DNA of 14,005 nt from Burkholderiales bacterium. Lineage in GTDB: Bacteria > Pseudomonadota > Gammaproteobacteria > Burkholderiales > Burkholderiaceae_D. Location of the stretch: assembly GCA_016197345.1 (NCBI GenBank), contig JACPVY010000097.1:1-14005 (forward strand). The letters run 5' to 3'. Under the pieces are notes generated by a model, which saw only the letters and a list, made by a program, of their open reading frames with translations, was not told where the DNA came from and did no database searches. Both the position numbers and the translations under genes were made by a program. Positions 1-8,088 of the stretch are shown here, in pieces (within the stretch, counting starts at the first letter, position 1; every line of letters begins with the position of its first letter).

Positions 1-486
1 GAAGAAACCGTGATTCAGCACATTTCACAAAAAAAGACCTTTGAGCTGGGAAATTTCCTCACTCCTGCAATCAGTATCAGTGAAGAAAAATGGAATCAAG
101 CGTTCGAACTCGCTGTTGCTAGCGAGTTGCCGAAAGTGATGTTTGACCGTCATCTCATGCTAGCCACAGAAAAAGTCCGCTTCACAATCGAATACCTGCC
201 GCGCCTGCAACCAGAAAAAGACGTCGCAACTTCCGCCCACTATTCGCTGTGGGAAGGCCCTGTGGTGGTGAAAGCCCATTTCCGCGGCAAAAGCCAAGCT
301 CTGCTACAAATCGGCACCTTGGATGGTGGCCCGTTTAATGTGCAAGTCGATCTACATGATGGCTTACCCGCGATTCAAATCACCTCCTCGCCGCATTACA
401 ACAATGGCTTCAAATATTTTTGGAGCTGGGATGACGAGAAAAAACGCTTTCTACGCCTAGGCTCGGTACAGGAGCAAGGGTGCTAA
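1..486 (+). CDS. 3' part of an unrecognised protein gene (open at left edge)
   Basis: The reading frame is open from base 1 to a TAA at 484-486 and gives about 161 residues. A GTG at position 10 could be a start, but nothing upstream can be inspected, so I treat the gene as 5'-partial. The visible protein is soluble, with no membrane segment or signal peptide. Its C-terminal half looks rich in beta strands (alternating hydrophobic residues in stretches such as GPVVVKAHF and ALLQIGTL) and has many aromatics (FKYFWSWDDE). I recognise no family or catalytic motif. It ends 94 bases before the MoxR gene on the same strand and could be an upstream member of the same ternary-system locus or an unrelated gene. 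A possible promoter in the gap favours separate transcription of the downstream operon. Coding status is likely from length and composition; the function is unknown. Confidence 0.6.
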   Translation, partial: EETVIQHISQKKTFELGNFLTPAISISEEKWNQAFELAVASELPKVMFDRHLMLATEKVRFTIEYLPRLQPEKDVATSAHYSLWEGPVVVKAHFRGKSQALLQIGTLDGGPFNVQVDLHDGLPAIQITSSPHYNNGFKYFWSWDDEKKRFLRLGSVQEQGC

Positions 487-519
487 CTGCTATGGCCCGA
501 ATGGCAAATAGATTTACCT

Positions 520-548
520 GATATTTCCCATAGAAAAGAATTTATAAT
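520..548 (+). promoter_or_regulatory. Possible sigma70 promoter for the MoxR operon
   Basis: A perfect -10 hexamer TATAAT lies at 543-548, 32 bases before the MoxR start codon. With a 17-base spacer the -35 would be GATATT at 520-525, which is a poor match, so the promoter may be weak or need an activator. A start of transcription near 555 would leave a leader of only about 25 bases, and no clear Shine-Dalgarno sequence is visible before the ATG at 581. Confidence 0.4.
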
Positions 549-580
549 CTGGACTCCACCACCTGCCCGTCTTTCTTGCT

Positions 581-1738
581 ATGAGCCAAGCCAGCCCCGC
601 CACTCCTCATGCCACCGATCGCTTGCGCGATGCGGTGCGTGAAGCCACCGAAGGCTTGATCGAACGCGATCACCTCGCCGAATTAATGCTACTGGCCACC
701 GTTGCGCGCGAGCATGTGTTGGTGATAGGCCCACCCGGCACGGGCAAAAGCGCGGTGGTGCGGCGCATGGCGCAAAGCTTAGGCGGCAATTATTTTGAAT
801 ACTTGCTTGGTCGCTTTACCGAACCCGCCGAAATTTTTGGCGCCGTCAATCTGAATAAATTACGCGAAGGCTTAGTGGAAACCGATACCGCTGGCATGTT
901 GCCGGAAGCCGATATCGCCTTTTTGGATGAAGTCTTTCTCGGTTCGACCGCCATCCTCAATACCCTGCTTGGCTTACTGAATGAACGGCAATTTCGACGG
1001 GGACACACCCACATCCAATGCCCGCTACGGCTCTGCGTGGCCGCCGCCAATGGCTTGCCAGAGGATGAAGGTCTCGCCGCCTTTGCCGATCGTTTCTTGC
1101 TGCATGTCTTTGTTGATGCCGTGCCAGATGCGAAGTTGGAAGACTTATTAGCGGGCGGCTGGCAAGTCGGGCAACACAAAATCTCGCCACGCGCGGAATT
1201 GAATTTGCTGGACGCCATCAACCGCTTGCTGCCCACCATCGACGTGACCGAGGTGCGTCCCGAATTAGCGCTAGCGATACGGCAATTGCGCCAAGCAAAT
1301 ATCCAGCTATCGGATCGACGTATCGTTAAGGCGCAGCAGTTAGTTGCCGCTGCGGCTGCGTTAGCCGGGCGCAACGTGGCGACGCGCGCCGATTTATGGC
1401 CACTGCTCTACGTGATCCCAACGGCGAACGGGCAGCTAAGTGCGCGCGAAACGCTTAGAGATGTGCTGGCGGAAGCGCGTCATCCACTATTGCATAGCGT
1501 GGTCGAAGAAGCGGCGCAACACCCACTGGCGCGCGTAGCACGCTTGCATAGCACGGCGCAACAACTGCTAACGCAACTAGTCGCCGTCGAAAACACTAGC
1601 GCCGATAAGCAACAAACCATACGCAGCAAAATAGAAAGCCTGCTGCGCGAAATTGACGCCAATTTTGAAAGCAGCGATTTGCCTGAGCAATTAGCCGAAC
1701 AACGTAGCGCGCTAATCCAAGCGGCTGGCTTGGCATAA
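581..1738 (+). CDS. MoxR-family AAA+ ATPase of a MoxR-vWA-beta-propeller system
   Basis: This is a 385-residue AAA+ ATPase of the MoxR/RavA branch. Visible motifs are Walker A GPPGTGKS (residues 50-57), Walker B IAFLDE (112-117), the helix-2 insert region ILNTLLGLLNERQF (125-138), sensor 1 at AAAN (Asn157) and the arginine finger in ADRF (Arg171). The C-terminal part (about 190-385) is helical and forms the lid plus an extra helical tail; the stretch at 290-370 could form a coiled coil. MoxR ATPases use ATP hydrolysis to remodel or activate partners, typically von Willebrand A proteins. Here the partner is probably the vWA-like protein encoded two genes downstream. It is the first gene of a tight operon (16 bases to the next ORF). 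The ATG at 581 is chosen because it gives the normal family N-terminus, although no good ribosome-binding site is seen. The family call is secure; the biological role is inferred. Confidence 0.92.
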   Translation: MSQASPATPHATDRLRDAVREATEGLIERDHLAELMLLATVAREHVLVIGPPGTGKSAVVRRMAQSLGGNYFEYLLGRFTEPAEIFGAVNLNKLREGLVETDTAGMLPEADIAFLDEVFLGSTAILNTLLGLLNERQFRRGHTHIQCPLRLCVAAANGLPEDEGLAAFADRFLLHVFVDAVPDAKLEDLLAGGWQVGQHKISPRAELNLLDAINRLLPTIDVTEVRPELALAIRQLRQANIQLSDRRIVKAQQLVAAAAALAGRNVATRADLWPLLYVIPTANGQLSARETLRDVLAEARHPLLHSVVEEAAQHPLARVARLHSTAQQLLTQLVAVENTSADKQQTIRSKIESLLREIDANFESSDLPEQLAEQRSALIQAAGLA

Positions 1739-1754
1739 GCGAGTTAGGCGCACG

Positions 1755-2207
1755 ATGACTCTCTCTGCCAGCCACAGCTTCGCTTGGACGCCGCGTTGGC
1801 AAGCGCGCGACGAGGCATTGACCGCCGCCGGCATGTTGGCGCAAGGGGCCAAGGCTCACGCCTTATTGGCACGCTTGCAGCAGCTCGCTAGCGCTGGCAA
1901 TAGCCTGACGCAATTTCGCGTCTTGTTATGGCGGGACATGTTGCTCTTACTGGGGGCGGCAGATCAATTGCCGTGGCTTGATGGCGCCCGCTATTGCGCG
2001 CCCTGTCCGCAAGCGCCTGCGCTATGGCTACCGACCCATCTCGTGCCAGATATGGCTGGCGATCTGCTACAAACTGCGCTACTCGCCCGCGCGGGCACCA
2101 GCCCGCTCTTGCTATGGCACGATCCACTGCAAATTCTACCGCTCAGCAGCGCACGCCAATTGCACACTGAGATGCTACCGTGGCTTGCCAGCCAACTCGC
2201 GCCATGA
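1755..2207 (+). CDS. Small accessory protein of the MoxR-vWA-beta-propeller operon
   Basis: A 150-residue protein lies between the ATPase and vWA genes, 16 bases after the former and overlapping the latter by ATGA (2204-2207), so translational coupling is likely. It is rich in Leu, Ala and Trp, has a helical first half (about 10-70) and then a motif-like stretch, YCAPCPQAPALWLPTHLVPD (about 84-103), with a Cys-Ala-Pro-Cys pair. A second hydrophobic segment with SPLLLWHDP follows. There is no signal peptide or clear membrane helix. It resembles my recollection of the short domains (bpX series) that accompany MoxR and vWA genes in these ternary systems, possibly the bpX5 type, but I cannot confirm the subtype. 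It probably binds the ATPase or the vWA protein as an adaptor; that is inference. The start ATG at 1755 is preceded by only a weak GTTAGGCG. Confidence 0.8.
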   Translation: MTLSASHSFAWTPRWQARDEALTAAGMLAQGAKAHALLARLQQLASAGNSLTQFRVLLWRDMLLLLGAADQLPWLDGARYCAPCPQAPALWLPTHLVPDMAGDLLQTALLARAGTSPLLLWHDPLQILPLSSARQLHTEMLPWLASQLAP

Positions 2208-4084
2208 GTTCAACAGAAGCGCAGCTCGCGCTCCCTCCCGCACTCCAGCCTTGGCGCGCTTGGCTGGATTTATTCCACCCCGAGGTGGTTGCTGGCATTG
2301 GCCCTATGCTATTGCAACTCGAATCGGCAATCGGGCCTATGAAAAATAGCCTCGCACGCGATAGCCAGCCGCAAGGTGTCGGCAATATTGTGCGCCGTGG
2401 TCGCTACGAGCGGCTGCTACTGACAGAATGGGCCTATCTCGACGCCGTGCCAGACGAATTTCTACGTCGCGCCGCCAGTCAAGAATTACTCTTTTCTGGC
2501 CCCGAAAAAGAAAAAACATCCGGTGCGGGCTTGACGGTGGCGCTATTTGATTGCGGCCCGCGGCAATTAGGCGAACCACGCTTAGCGCAGCTAGCCTTAT
2601 TTATTCTGTTGACTCGCCGCGCACAAGAAAACCGCAGCCAATTCCTGTGGGGCATGCTGCATGAAGCGGGTGAATTACATGAGGATTCATCGCTAAACGG
2701 CTTGCAAGCCTTGATCAAAGGCCGCAGCTTGCGCTATAGCGAAGCGACCGACATCGCGGCGTGGGAACAGAAATTACAAGAATTTGGGACACAACTGCGC
2801 GATTGCTGGCAAATCGGTGGCGCTGCCGACAGTTGCGAAAGCGTGAAACAAGCGAATTGCCGCGTCATGATACGCCTGCCTCTCTCGGCAGATAAATTAC
2901 ATCTGAGCTTCCAGAGAAAACATGCGTTGCGCGAAATGGAGCTTGCCTTACCTAGCGTACAAACAAGTGTGCGAGTTTTTCGTGACCCTTTTTGCAATCC
3001 TGTTCGTAATCCATTAGCAAAACCTAAGACACAAACTAGCACCAGTTCGCCACCACAAATTAAAGCATGCAGAGAAATCCTCTTTTCTAGCGATGGCAAG
3101 AGTTTTGCAATTCGCGATGTTGAGGGCATCTACCATCGCCTATGCATTGCAAAACGACATCGAAGACAAAAACTGGCATTCGCGCCACATAAAAATTTAA
3201 CGCATGCATTAGCGTTAGCGGCGCTAAAAACCAACATCGCGCAGATCAAATTTGAAAGTGGCATGCTGGAATTTTCTGGTTTTGCAGGTCGGCTATTTCG
3301 CGACAAAATCTCGCTCGCCATCCCGCCCGAGGCGCATTTAACCGACGACAAAGATGCGCGCGTTTTACCCCTGTTTTGGCAAACAGCTTACTCTGGCTAC
3401 AGCGCGCTTGAACGCGTGTTTGTACTGGATCATTCCCAGCAATTGCTGATGTGGGAAGCCGACCAACGTGGTGAAGATGCCGAAATCAAATTCTCATTCA
3501 AAGTCGCTGACACTGACATCATCGCCGCCATGATGTTTGATCAGCACTTGATCACTGTCAAAAATTCGAAGCAGGGCATCACACTAGGTGTCATTGCGTA
3601 TTATGGCAATCGCTATCAAACCTTGACAAACACACGTGAACTTATTTGCATGCAGTATTTATTTGGCATGCCGCCCCATCCCTTGAGTAAGGCACATCCG
3701 GCCATGTTTGCGGCGCAAATTTCGCAGCATGAATGGGTAGTTGGCCATGGCCGCCAATTACAGCGTATGCAAGTAGCGAAGCAATGCGTCGTCTTGGGGG
3801 TGACGAATAGCGAGAGTTTTCATCCCGGGATTGCGGAATTGCATGGCAAACCCGTGCAGTGCGGCTTACTGCTGTGGAATAAAGCGAAACACAAAATTCA
3901 ATTTCAACTCAACGCTACATTGATTGATATCTTGCATTTTCCGTATGGTCTAGATCAAGTGGCCTATCATCGCGGCCAACAACGGCTGATCGTCTATAGC
4001 GAAATCAATCAATCGTTAGAAATGTATAAAATCGACAAGGACAAGCCTGTGTTCAAGCTAGGGATAAGCGAACATGAGCAATGA
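2204..4084 (+). CDS. vWA-like plus probable beta-propeller protein of the ternary system
   Basis: A 626-residue protein starting at the ATG that overlaps the previous stop as ATGA. An in-frame GTG at 2180 would add 8 residues but fits less well. The N-terminal 100 residues are helical, with the stretch GRYERLLLTEWAYLDAVPDE (66-85). Residues about 105-250 resemble a von Willebrand A fold with a central hydrophobic strand, VALFDCGPRQLG (112-123). The DxSxS metal-binding (MIDAS) motif is replaced by Asp116-Cys-Gly-Pro, so classical metal-dependent ligand binding is doubtful. A Pro/Ser/Thr-rich linker (about 258-292) leads to roughly 330 residues of repeated beta-strand pattern with aromatic and Asp/Gly turns, consistent with a beta-propeller. 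Such vWA proteins are the usual clients or partners of MoxR ATPases. The protein is predicted cytoplasmic. The 11-base overlap with the next gene supports one operon and a shared complex. Confidence 0.85.
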   Translation: MSSTEAQLALPPALQPWRAWLDLFHPEVVAGIGPMLLQLESAIGPMKNSLARDSQPQGVGNIVRRGRYERLLLTEWAYLDAVPDEFLRRAASQELLFSGPEKEKTSGAGLTVALFDCGPRQLGEPRLAQLALFILLTRRAQENRSQFLWGMLHEAGELHEDSSLNGLQALIKGRSLRYSEATDIAAWEQKLQEFGTQLRDCWQIGGAADSCESVKQANCRVMIRLPLSADKLHLSFQRKHALREMELALPSVQTSVRVFRDPFCNPVRNPLAKPKTQTSTSSPPQIKACREILFSSDGKSFAIRDVEGIYHRLCIAKRHRRQKLAFAPHKNLTHALALAALKTNIAQIKFESGMLEFSGFAGRLFRDKISLAIPPEAHLTDDKDARVLPLFWQTAYSGYSALERVFVLDHSQQLLMWEADQRGEDAEIKFSFKVADTDIIAAMMFDQHLITVKNSKQGITLGVIAYYGNRYQTLTNTRELICMQYLFGMPPHPLSKAHPAMFAAQISQHEWVVGHGRQLQRMQVAKQCVVLGVTNSESFHPGIAELHGKPVQCGLLLWNKAKHKIQFQLNATLIDILHFPYGLDQVAYHRGQQRLIVYSEINQSLEMYKIDKDKPVFKLGISEHEQ

Positions 4085-6974
4085 GATTCGCCGCCCACTC
4101 TATACGGGGACACAACAAGTCCGTGCGCTATGGTTTGATCCGTCTCTGATTGGCGCGCAAGAAGCGCGTCGGCGTGTGCTGCAACATTGGTGCCTAGGTG
4201 CCTCGCTATATGAGGTATTAGACGGTTATCTGTTGCAATGGCCTAGCGCGCGCAACCTACATTGTGCGACGCTAGATGGCCTTGCCCTATGCGAAATTCA
4301 GGTTGAAGGCAAAACCCTGTTGAGTAGCGCGCCTTTGCATGCGGCGGAGTTGCATGAGGTCGCGCGAGGAAGCGTTTGCCTCGTTTTCGGTGCGCAACTG
4401 TGCATCAACCAGCTCGTGGCAAAAATTGATCCTAGCATCTGGCTTGATCTACGCCAAATATCGCTGCATGAGCCTGTCCCCTTCCCTGTCACCCCAACCC
4501 GCATGCAAGATGTGCCAGCGGCGCGTTCGGTACGCGAAATTTTTGGCGTCGGTGACTTCATTTCAGCTGAGCAAGCAGCAAAAAATGCGGACAAAGCCGC
4601 CGCGAACAAACGACAGGCTGACACACTGATGCCGAATGTTCAGACCATCTCGCATGGCCAAGCGTCAAAAACAAAGCAAAATGCGACAAATGGGCGCTAT
4701 GACATCATGGATGTCGCGGCGAGGATGAGCGAAGCAAAAGATAGCCGCTCGTTCGGAGCAGGTGGCGGGCGCGCGCGCCAATCTCAGGCAGAAGAAAAGC
4801 CATCGCTACGCCAAGCATTGCAAAAAACCTTGGGATTTTTTGGCATCGGGCGCAAGAAAGCCCCTGATACAGCGCCACCTAGCACCGGAATAGGGACAGA
4901 TCATTTTAACCAGAAGCAAGCGTCATCGAAAACGGCACAGATTCCCAAAGATAAGATTTCCTATGCCGCGCCACAAGACTCTGGTTGGCAGCAAAAAATC
5001 AGCCAGTGGATGAACAAAGCCACTGGCGCAACACCGCTAGGGTCTTTGTTAGAAGAGCGGCAAGCGCAATATATGCGCAAAATTCAAGCGATGTTTGAAA
5101 ATGGGGACATAGCATCAGCCTTGCTGCATGCAGTCCCACTCAGCGATGGGCGTCACTCACCCGTATCGTCACGAAGCTTTGGTCTGCCGGGTGTGCGGGC
5201 CAATTTAACGATTAGTGCTGGCGGTAGCGCTGGCCATAAATCGGCTATCTATACCAGACATGATGTGAATGAGTATTGGCGTAAGATTTATCGCAACGCC
5301 TATGAACGTGAGGTGCAAGCGGGTAATCTCGACCGCGCCGTATTCATCCTCGCCGAATTACTGCGCTGTGGCGAAGAAGCGGTCGATCTTTTGGAAAAAC
5401 ATCAACGTTTTCAGCAAGCGGCAGAATTGGCCGAGGTGTTGGAATTAAAGGCAGAGCTAGCGATTCGCTTATGGTGTTTGCATGGCGATTTTGCCCGCGC
5501 GGCACTGCTCGCCTTAGTACACGGTCGGTTTGCCGAAGCAGTGGAATTGATGGAGCGCAAAAACCATGCACAAGCCTTAGACTTACGTCGCTTATGGGCG
5601 CAACATTTGGCCGCGAGTGGCGATTTGCTGTTGGCGGTGAATGCCATCTGGCCGCTAGAAGCGGAGCGCGAGCAAGCGCTGCAATGGCTATTACTCGCTG
5701 AGCAAAGTGGTGGTTTGATGACTGCTTTGGCGCTGCTGCGCAGGCTGCAATTGCAACCAGAAAGCCTAGCGCAATCTGAAGCAGCCTTACAAAGCATTGC
5801 GTGGCGACAAGATGAAATTGGGCAGCAACAACGCGCCCGCATCGTGCAAGAAATGCTTCCCTTCTTCCAACACAATGCGGCCACCAAAAATTGGACTGCC
5901 GCCTTGTTACCGGCATTAATCGCCGACCGCATTGCTGGGCATAACAGCTTATCGAATAAAGATTTGGATCAATTACTGCATGCTGCGGGTAATCATGTGC
6001 TGCGCGAAGACTTGCCCAAGTTCAAGCTTGACAGCGAGCGAAAAGCGAGCAGCGCGGAATTTACATTTACCTGCGAAGAAATGGGTTTGCTCCACATTTA
6101 TGATGCCTGCCGTTTGCCAGATCACGAATATTTATTAGCGCTAGGCGAAGCTGGGGTGATCAAGGTCAACCGTCATGGCAAGCGCCTAGCGCATTACCCC
6201 TTGCCCGCGCACGAACTGGTGCCCGCCCGCAATGGCATGAGCGCACTAGGGCTTGCCTTACGCGATAGCTGCGTGCATGTCGGCAAAATTGATCTGTTGC
6301 GTGGCAAGGTGAGCGACTGGCAAACGCTAGCATGCCAATTTTGGGCAAAAGATTTCGATGGCCAGATTTGGGATGTGGTGCTGAATAATCAATTGTTGTC
6401 ACTCAACACCCACGAAGCGCAATTGACGACGGTGTGGAAGGTGGCGGATTTGCCCGGTCGCATTCTCGAATTCAACACTGACAGCAGCTATTTGAGCTTC
6501 ACGCTAGACGACGATATCAGTCATCACTTTTGGCGCTATACATTACCAGAGCGGCGCTTGCTCAATCGCGATGCAGTGCCGGAACCCACCGTGAAGGTTT
6601 GGCTGCGCAAGATGTCAGCGCATCGTGTCAAGCCTGTCGATTTTATGCTACGTAAGTCCGATGACAACACGACGCTGCAAATTGATCTGGGAATTCGTTA
6701 CCATCAAATCGATATCGAACTGGGCGCCATCATCGCCGCGCCGACAATACACTTCACCGACCAGACACTCTGCGTTGTGAGCCGCACGCAAGAATCTCAT
6801 CGATGCCAATTATTCGATATGAGTGTGTCGAAAATTTGCAGCTTATCGATTACCGACGCCGAATACACGCGAACCCGCATGCAGGATGGCCGCCTACTCG
6901 TTTTTGATCGCAATGGCCGGCTGCTAGATTTCGATATCGCGGAGCGCTCGCTCCATCACCTCTGCTTGAATTAA
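4074..6974 (+). CDS. Large bpX6-like, helical-repeat and beta-propeller protein of the ternary system
   Basis: A 966-residue protein. Its ATG overlaps the end of the preceding gene by 11 bases and is preceded by the purine-rich AGGGATAAG. Residues 1-140 form a compact domain beginning RRPLYTGTQQVRALWFDP, which I recognise as resembling the N-terminal bpX6-type domain of MoxR-vWA-beta-propeller systems. Residues about 155-330 are a low-complexity Ala/Lys/Gln/Ser linker, probably disordered. Residues about 335-625 are strongly helical with a repeated pattern (NLDRAVFILAELL, GDFARAALLALVHGRF, AEAVELMERK), suggesting TPR/HEAT-like repeats. Residues about 655-966 return to beta-rich sequence with Asp/Gly turns, consistent with a WD-like propeller. 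No signal peptide or membrane helix is seen. It is the last gene of the operon and stops just before a strong terminator. It probably serves as scaffold or substrate recogniser. Domain identities are by eye. Confidence 0.85.
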   Translation: MSNEIRRPLYTGTQQVRALWFDPSLIGAQEARRRVLQHWCLGASLYEVLDGYLLQWPSARNLHCATLDGLALCEIQVEGKTLLSSAPLHAAELHEVARGSVCLVFGAQLCINQLVAKIDPSIWLDLRQISLHEPVPFPVTPTRMQDVPAARSVREIFGVGDFISAEQAAKNADKAAANKRQADTLMPNVQTISHGQASKTKQNATNGRYDIMDVAARMSEAKDSRSFGAGGGRARQSQAEEKPSLRQALQKTLGFFGIGRKKAPDTAPPSTGIGTDHFNQKQASSKTAQIPKDKISYAAPQDSGWQQKISQWMNKATGATPLGSLLEERQAQYMRKIQAMFENGDIASALLHAVPLSDGRHSPVSSRSFGLPGVRANLTISAGGSAGHKSAIYTRHDVNEYWRKIYRNAYEREVQAGNLDRAVFILAELLRCGEEAVDLLEKHQRFQQAAELAEVLELKAELAIRLWCLHGDFARAALLALVHGRFAEAVELMERKNHAQALDLRRLWAQHLAASGDLLLAVNAIWPLEAEREQALQWLLLAEQSGGLMTALALLRRLQLQPESLAQSEAALQSIAWRQDEIGQQQRARIVQEMLPFFQHNAATKNWTAALLPALIADRIAGHNSLSNKDLDQLLHAAGNHVLREDLPKFKLDSERKASSAEFTFTCEEMGLLHIYDACRLPDHEYLLALGEAGVIKVNRHGKRLAHYPLPAHELVPARNGMSALGLALRDSCVHVGKIDLLRGKVSDWQTLACQFWAKDFDGQIWDVVLNNQLLSLNTHEAQLTTVWKVADLPGRILEFNTDSSYLSFTLDDDISHHFWRYTLPERRLLNRDAVPEPTVKVWLRKMSAHRVKPVDFMLRKSDDNTTLQIDLGIRYHQIDIELGAIIAAPTIHFTDQTLCVVSRTQESHRCQLFDMSVSKICSLSITDAEYTRTRMQDGRLLVFDRNGRLLDFDIAERSLHHLCLN

Positions 6975-7001
6975 GGTGACGCGCAGATTGTTTGGACGAA
7001 A

Positions 7002-7029
7002 AAAAACCCGGCATAACAACCGGGTTTTT
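7002..7029. terminator. Bidirectional Rho-independent terminator between convergent genes
   Basis: A perfect inverted repeat has arms AAAAACCCGG (7002-7011) and CCGGGTTTTT (7020-7029) and an 8-base loop. The A/T ends mean that transcripts from either strand form a GC stem followed by a U tract. It lies 27 bases after the stop of the 966-residue gene (+) and 15 bases past the stop of the cytochrome gene (-), so it terminates both. Confidence 0.92.
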
Positions 7030-7044
7030 CTTGGTTAGCCTGAA

Positions 7045-7971
7045 TTACTTGGCAGCGGCAGCCATGTAATCAACTGCTGCTTTGACTTCGTCGTCAGATG
7101 CAGTCGAACCACCTTTAGCAGGCATCATGCCAGCTTTGCCTTGGAAGCCTTTCAAAGCATGTTCGTACAATGCTGGTTTGCCAGCCTTGATGCGATCAGC
7201 CCAAGCTGCTTTGTCGCCAAATTTTGGCGCACCAGCGACGCCTGCAGCGTGGCAAGCTTGGCAGGTTGCGTCATAGATTTTCTTACCATCTACAGCAGCC
7301 GCTTTTGCTGGCTCAGCAGCGGCGCTGGCACTAGCCGATGCAGCAGCAGGAGCGCTAGCGGCTGGTGCACTAGCAGCGGCGGCTGGGGCAGAGGCTTCTG
7401 CCGATGCGGAAGCTGCTGCAGCAGCGGCTGGCGCAGCTTTCACTTCAGGTTCTTTGAATTTCGCGCCAGATTGATTCGCCATGAAGACCACGGCACGCGC
7501 TACTTCAACATCGTCCAGATCAGCATTACCACCTTTTGCTGGCATGGCGCGCAAACCTTCGATGGCATGCTTGAGCACGGTGTCATAGCCTTGTGCAATA
7601 CGTGCCGACCATGCAGCCGCATCACCCACTTTTGGCGAACCAGCAGCGCCAGTCGCATGGCAAGCTTGGCAAGTTGCTTTATAAACTGCTTCGCCAGATT
7701 GCAGAACTTTCGGGCCATTCACGTCTTTAAACGTAAAACCTTGATCAGCAACAGGCTTGATACGATCCGTCAGCGCGTTCACGGCGGCGGCTTCGGCAGC
7801 GGTATTGCCTTTTTCCACCTCGGTGCCTGCACCAACTAATTTTTCAGATGTCACATATTGCACTAGCAATATGATAATGATGATGGGAACTACGAATGCA
7901 GCAATCACCGCAACGATGAGTTGTTTTGGCGTTTTAATGGCTGTTTCGTGCTCGTTGTGTGCGTCGCTCAT
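7045..7971 (-). CDS. Membrane-anchored tandem dihaem cytochrome c (c5-type)
   Basis: A 308-residue c-type cytochrome. A short cytoplasmic N-terminus precedes one uncleaved membrane helix (about 18-40, with PIIIIILLVQYV), placing the rest in the periplasm. Two class I haem domains follow, each with CQACH: Cys101/Cys104/His105 and Cys237/Cys240/His241. Each has a following MPAKGG that supplies the axial methionine (Met143 in the first domain, Met282 or Met283 in the second). A 48-residue Ala/Ser/Pro/Glu linker (about 179-226) joins the domains. Cytochromes of this type pass electrons between quinol or bc1 complexes and terminal oxidases. The ATG at 7971 is chosen over an in-frame upstream ATG at 8052 because it has GAGGAAA directly upstream and the extra 27 residues look non-native. 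The gene stands alone, with its own promoter and a shared terminator. The family is certain; the exact electron partners are not visible. Confidence 0.93.
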   Translation of the reverse strand: MSDAHNEHETAIKTPKQLIVAVIAAFVVPIIIIILLVQYVTSEKLVGAGTEVEKGNTAAEAAAVNALTDRIKPVADQGFTFKDVNGPKVLQSGEAVYKATCQACHATGAAGSPKVGDAAAWSARIAQGYDTVLKHAIEGLRAMPAKGGNADLDDVEVARAVVFMANQSGAKFKEPEVKAAPAAAAAASASAEASAPAAAASAPAASAPAAASASASAAAEPAKAAAVDGKKIYDATCQACHAAGVAGAPKFGDKAAWADRIKAGKPALYEHALKGFQGKAGMMPAKGGSTASDDEVKAAVDYMAAAAK

Positions 7972-7973
7972 GG

Positions 7974-7980
7974 TTTCCTC
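7974..7980 (-). promoter_or_regulatory. Ribosome-binding site fixing the cytochrome start
   Basis: On the - strand GAGGAAA ends two bases before the ATG at 7971-7969. This supports the start MSDAHNEH over the longer alternative beginning at 8052. Confidence 0.8.
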
Positions 7981-8059
7981 TGTACAGTTTCGAAGCCGGT
8001 GGGCTGGCCGAGCGCTGCTACTACCCTCATTTTTCGCGCATGCCTTCGCCAAACCCGCG

Positions 8060-8088
8060 ATTATAGACGGAAAGCCCCCTCTTTGGAA
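8060..8088 (-). promoter_or_regulatory. Likely sigma70 promoter of the cytochrome gene
   Basis: On the - strand a perfect TATAAT occupies 8065-8060. With a 17-base spacer the -35 is TTCCAA (8088-8083), a weak match. Transcription would start near 8053, giving a leader of about 80 bases before the chosen ATG. This also argues against the start at 8052, which would sit essentially at the transcription start. Confidence 0.6.

Noticed and set aside
790..1374. Long open frame on the - strand inside the MoxR gene
   Set aside because: It lies wholly opposite a gene with clear AAA+ motifs and its translation is Ser/Arg/Ala-rich with no recognisable domain; it is a codon-bias shadow.
5344..5932. Two overlapping - strand open frames inside the 966-residue gene
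   Set aside because: Both oppose a well-supported coding frame, overlap each other in different frames and show no family features.
7141..7839. 232-codon + strand frame opposite the cytochrome gene
   Set aside because: The Ser/Cys/Gly-rich translation is the antisense of the Ala-rich linker and haem domains; the cytochrome is certain.
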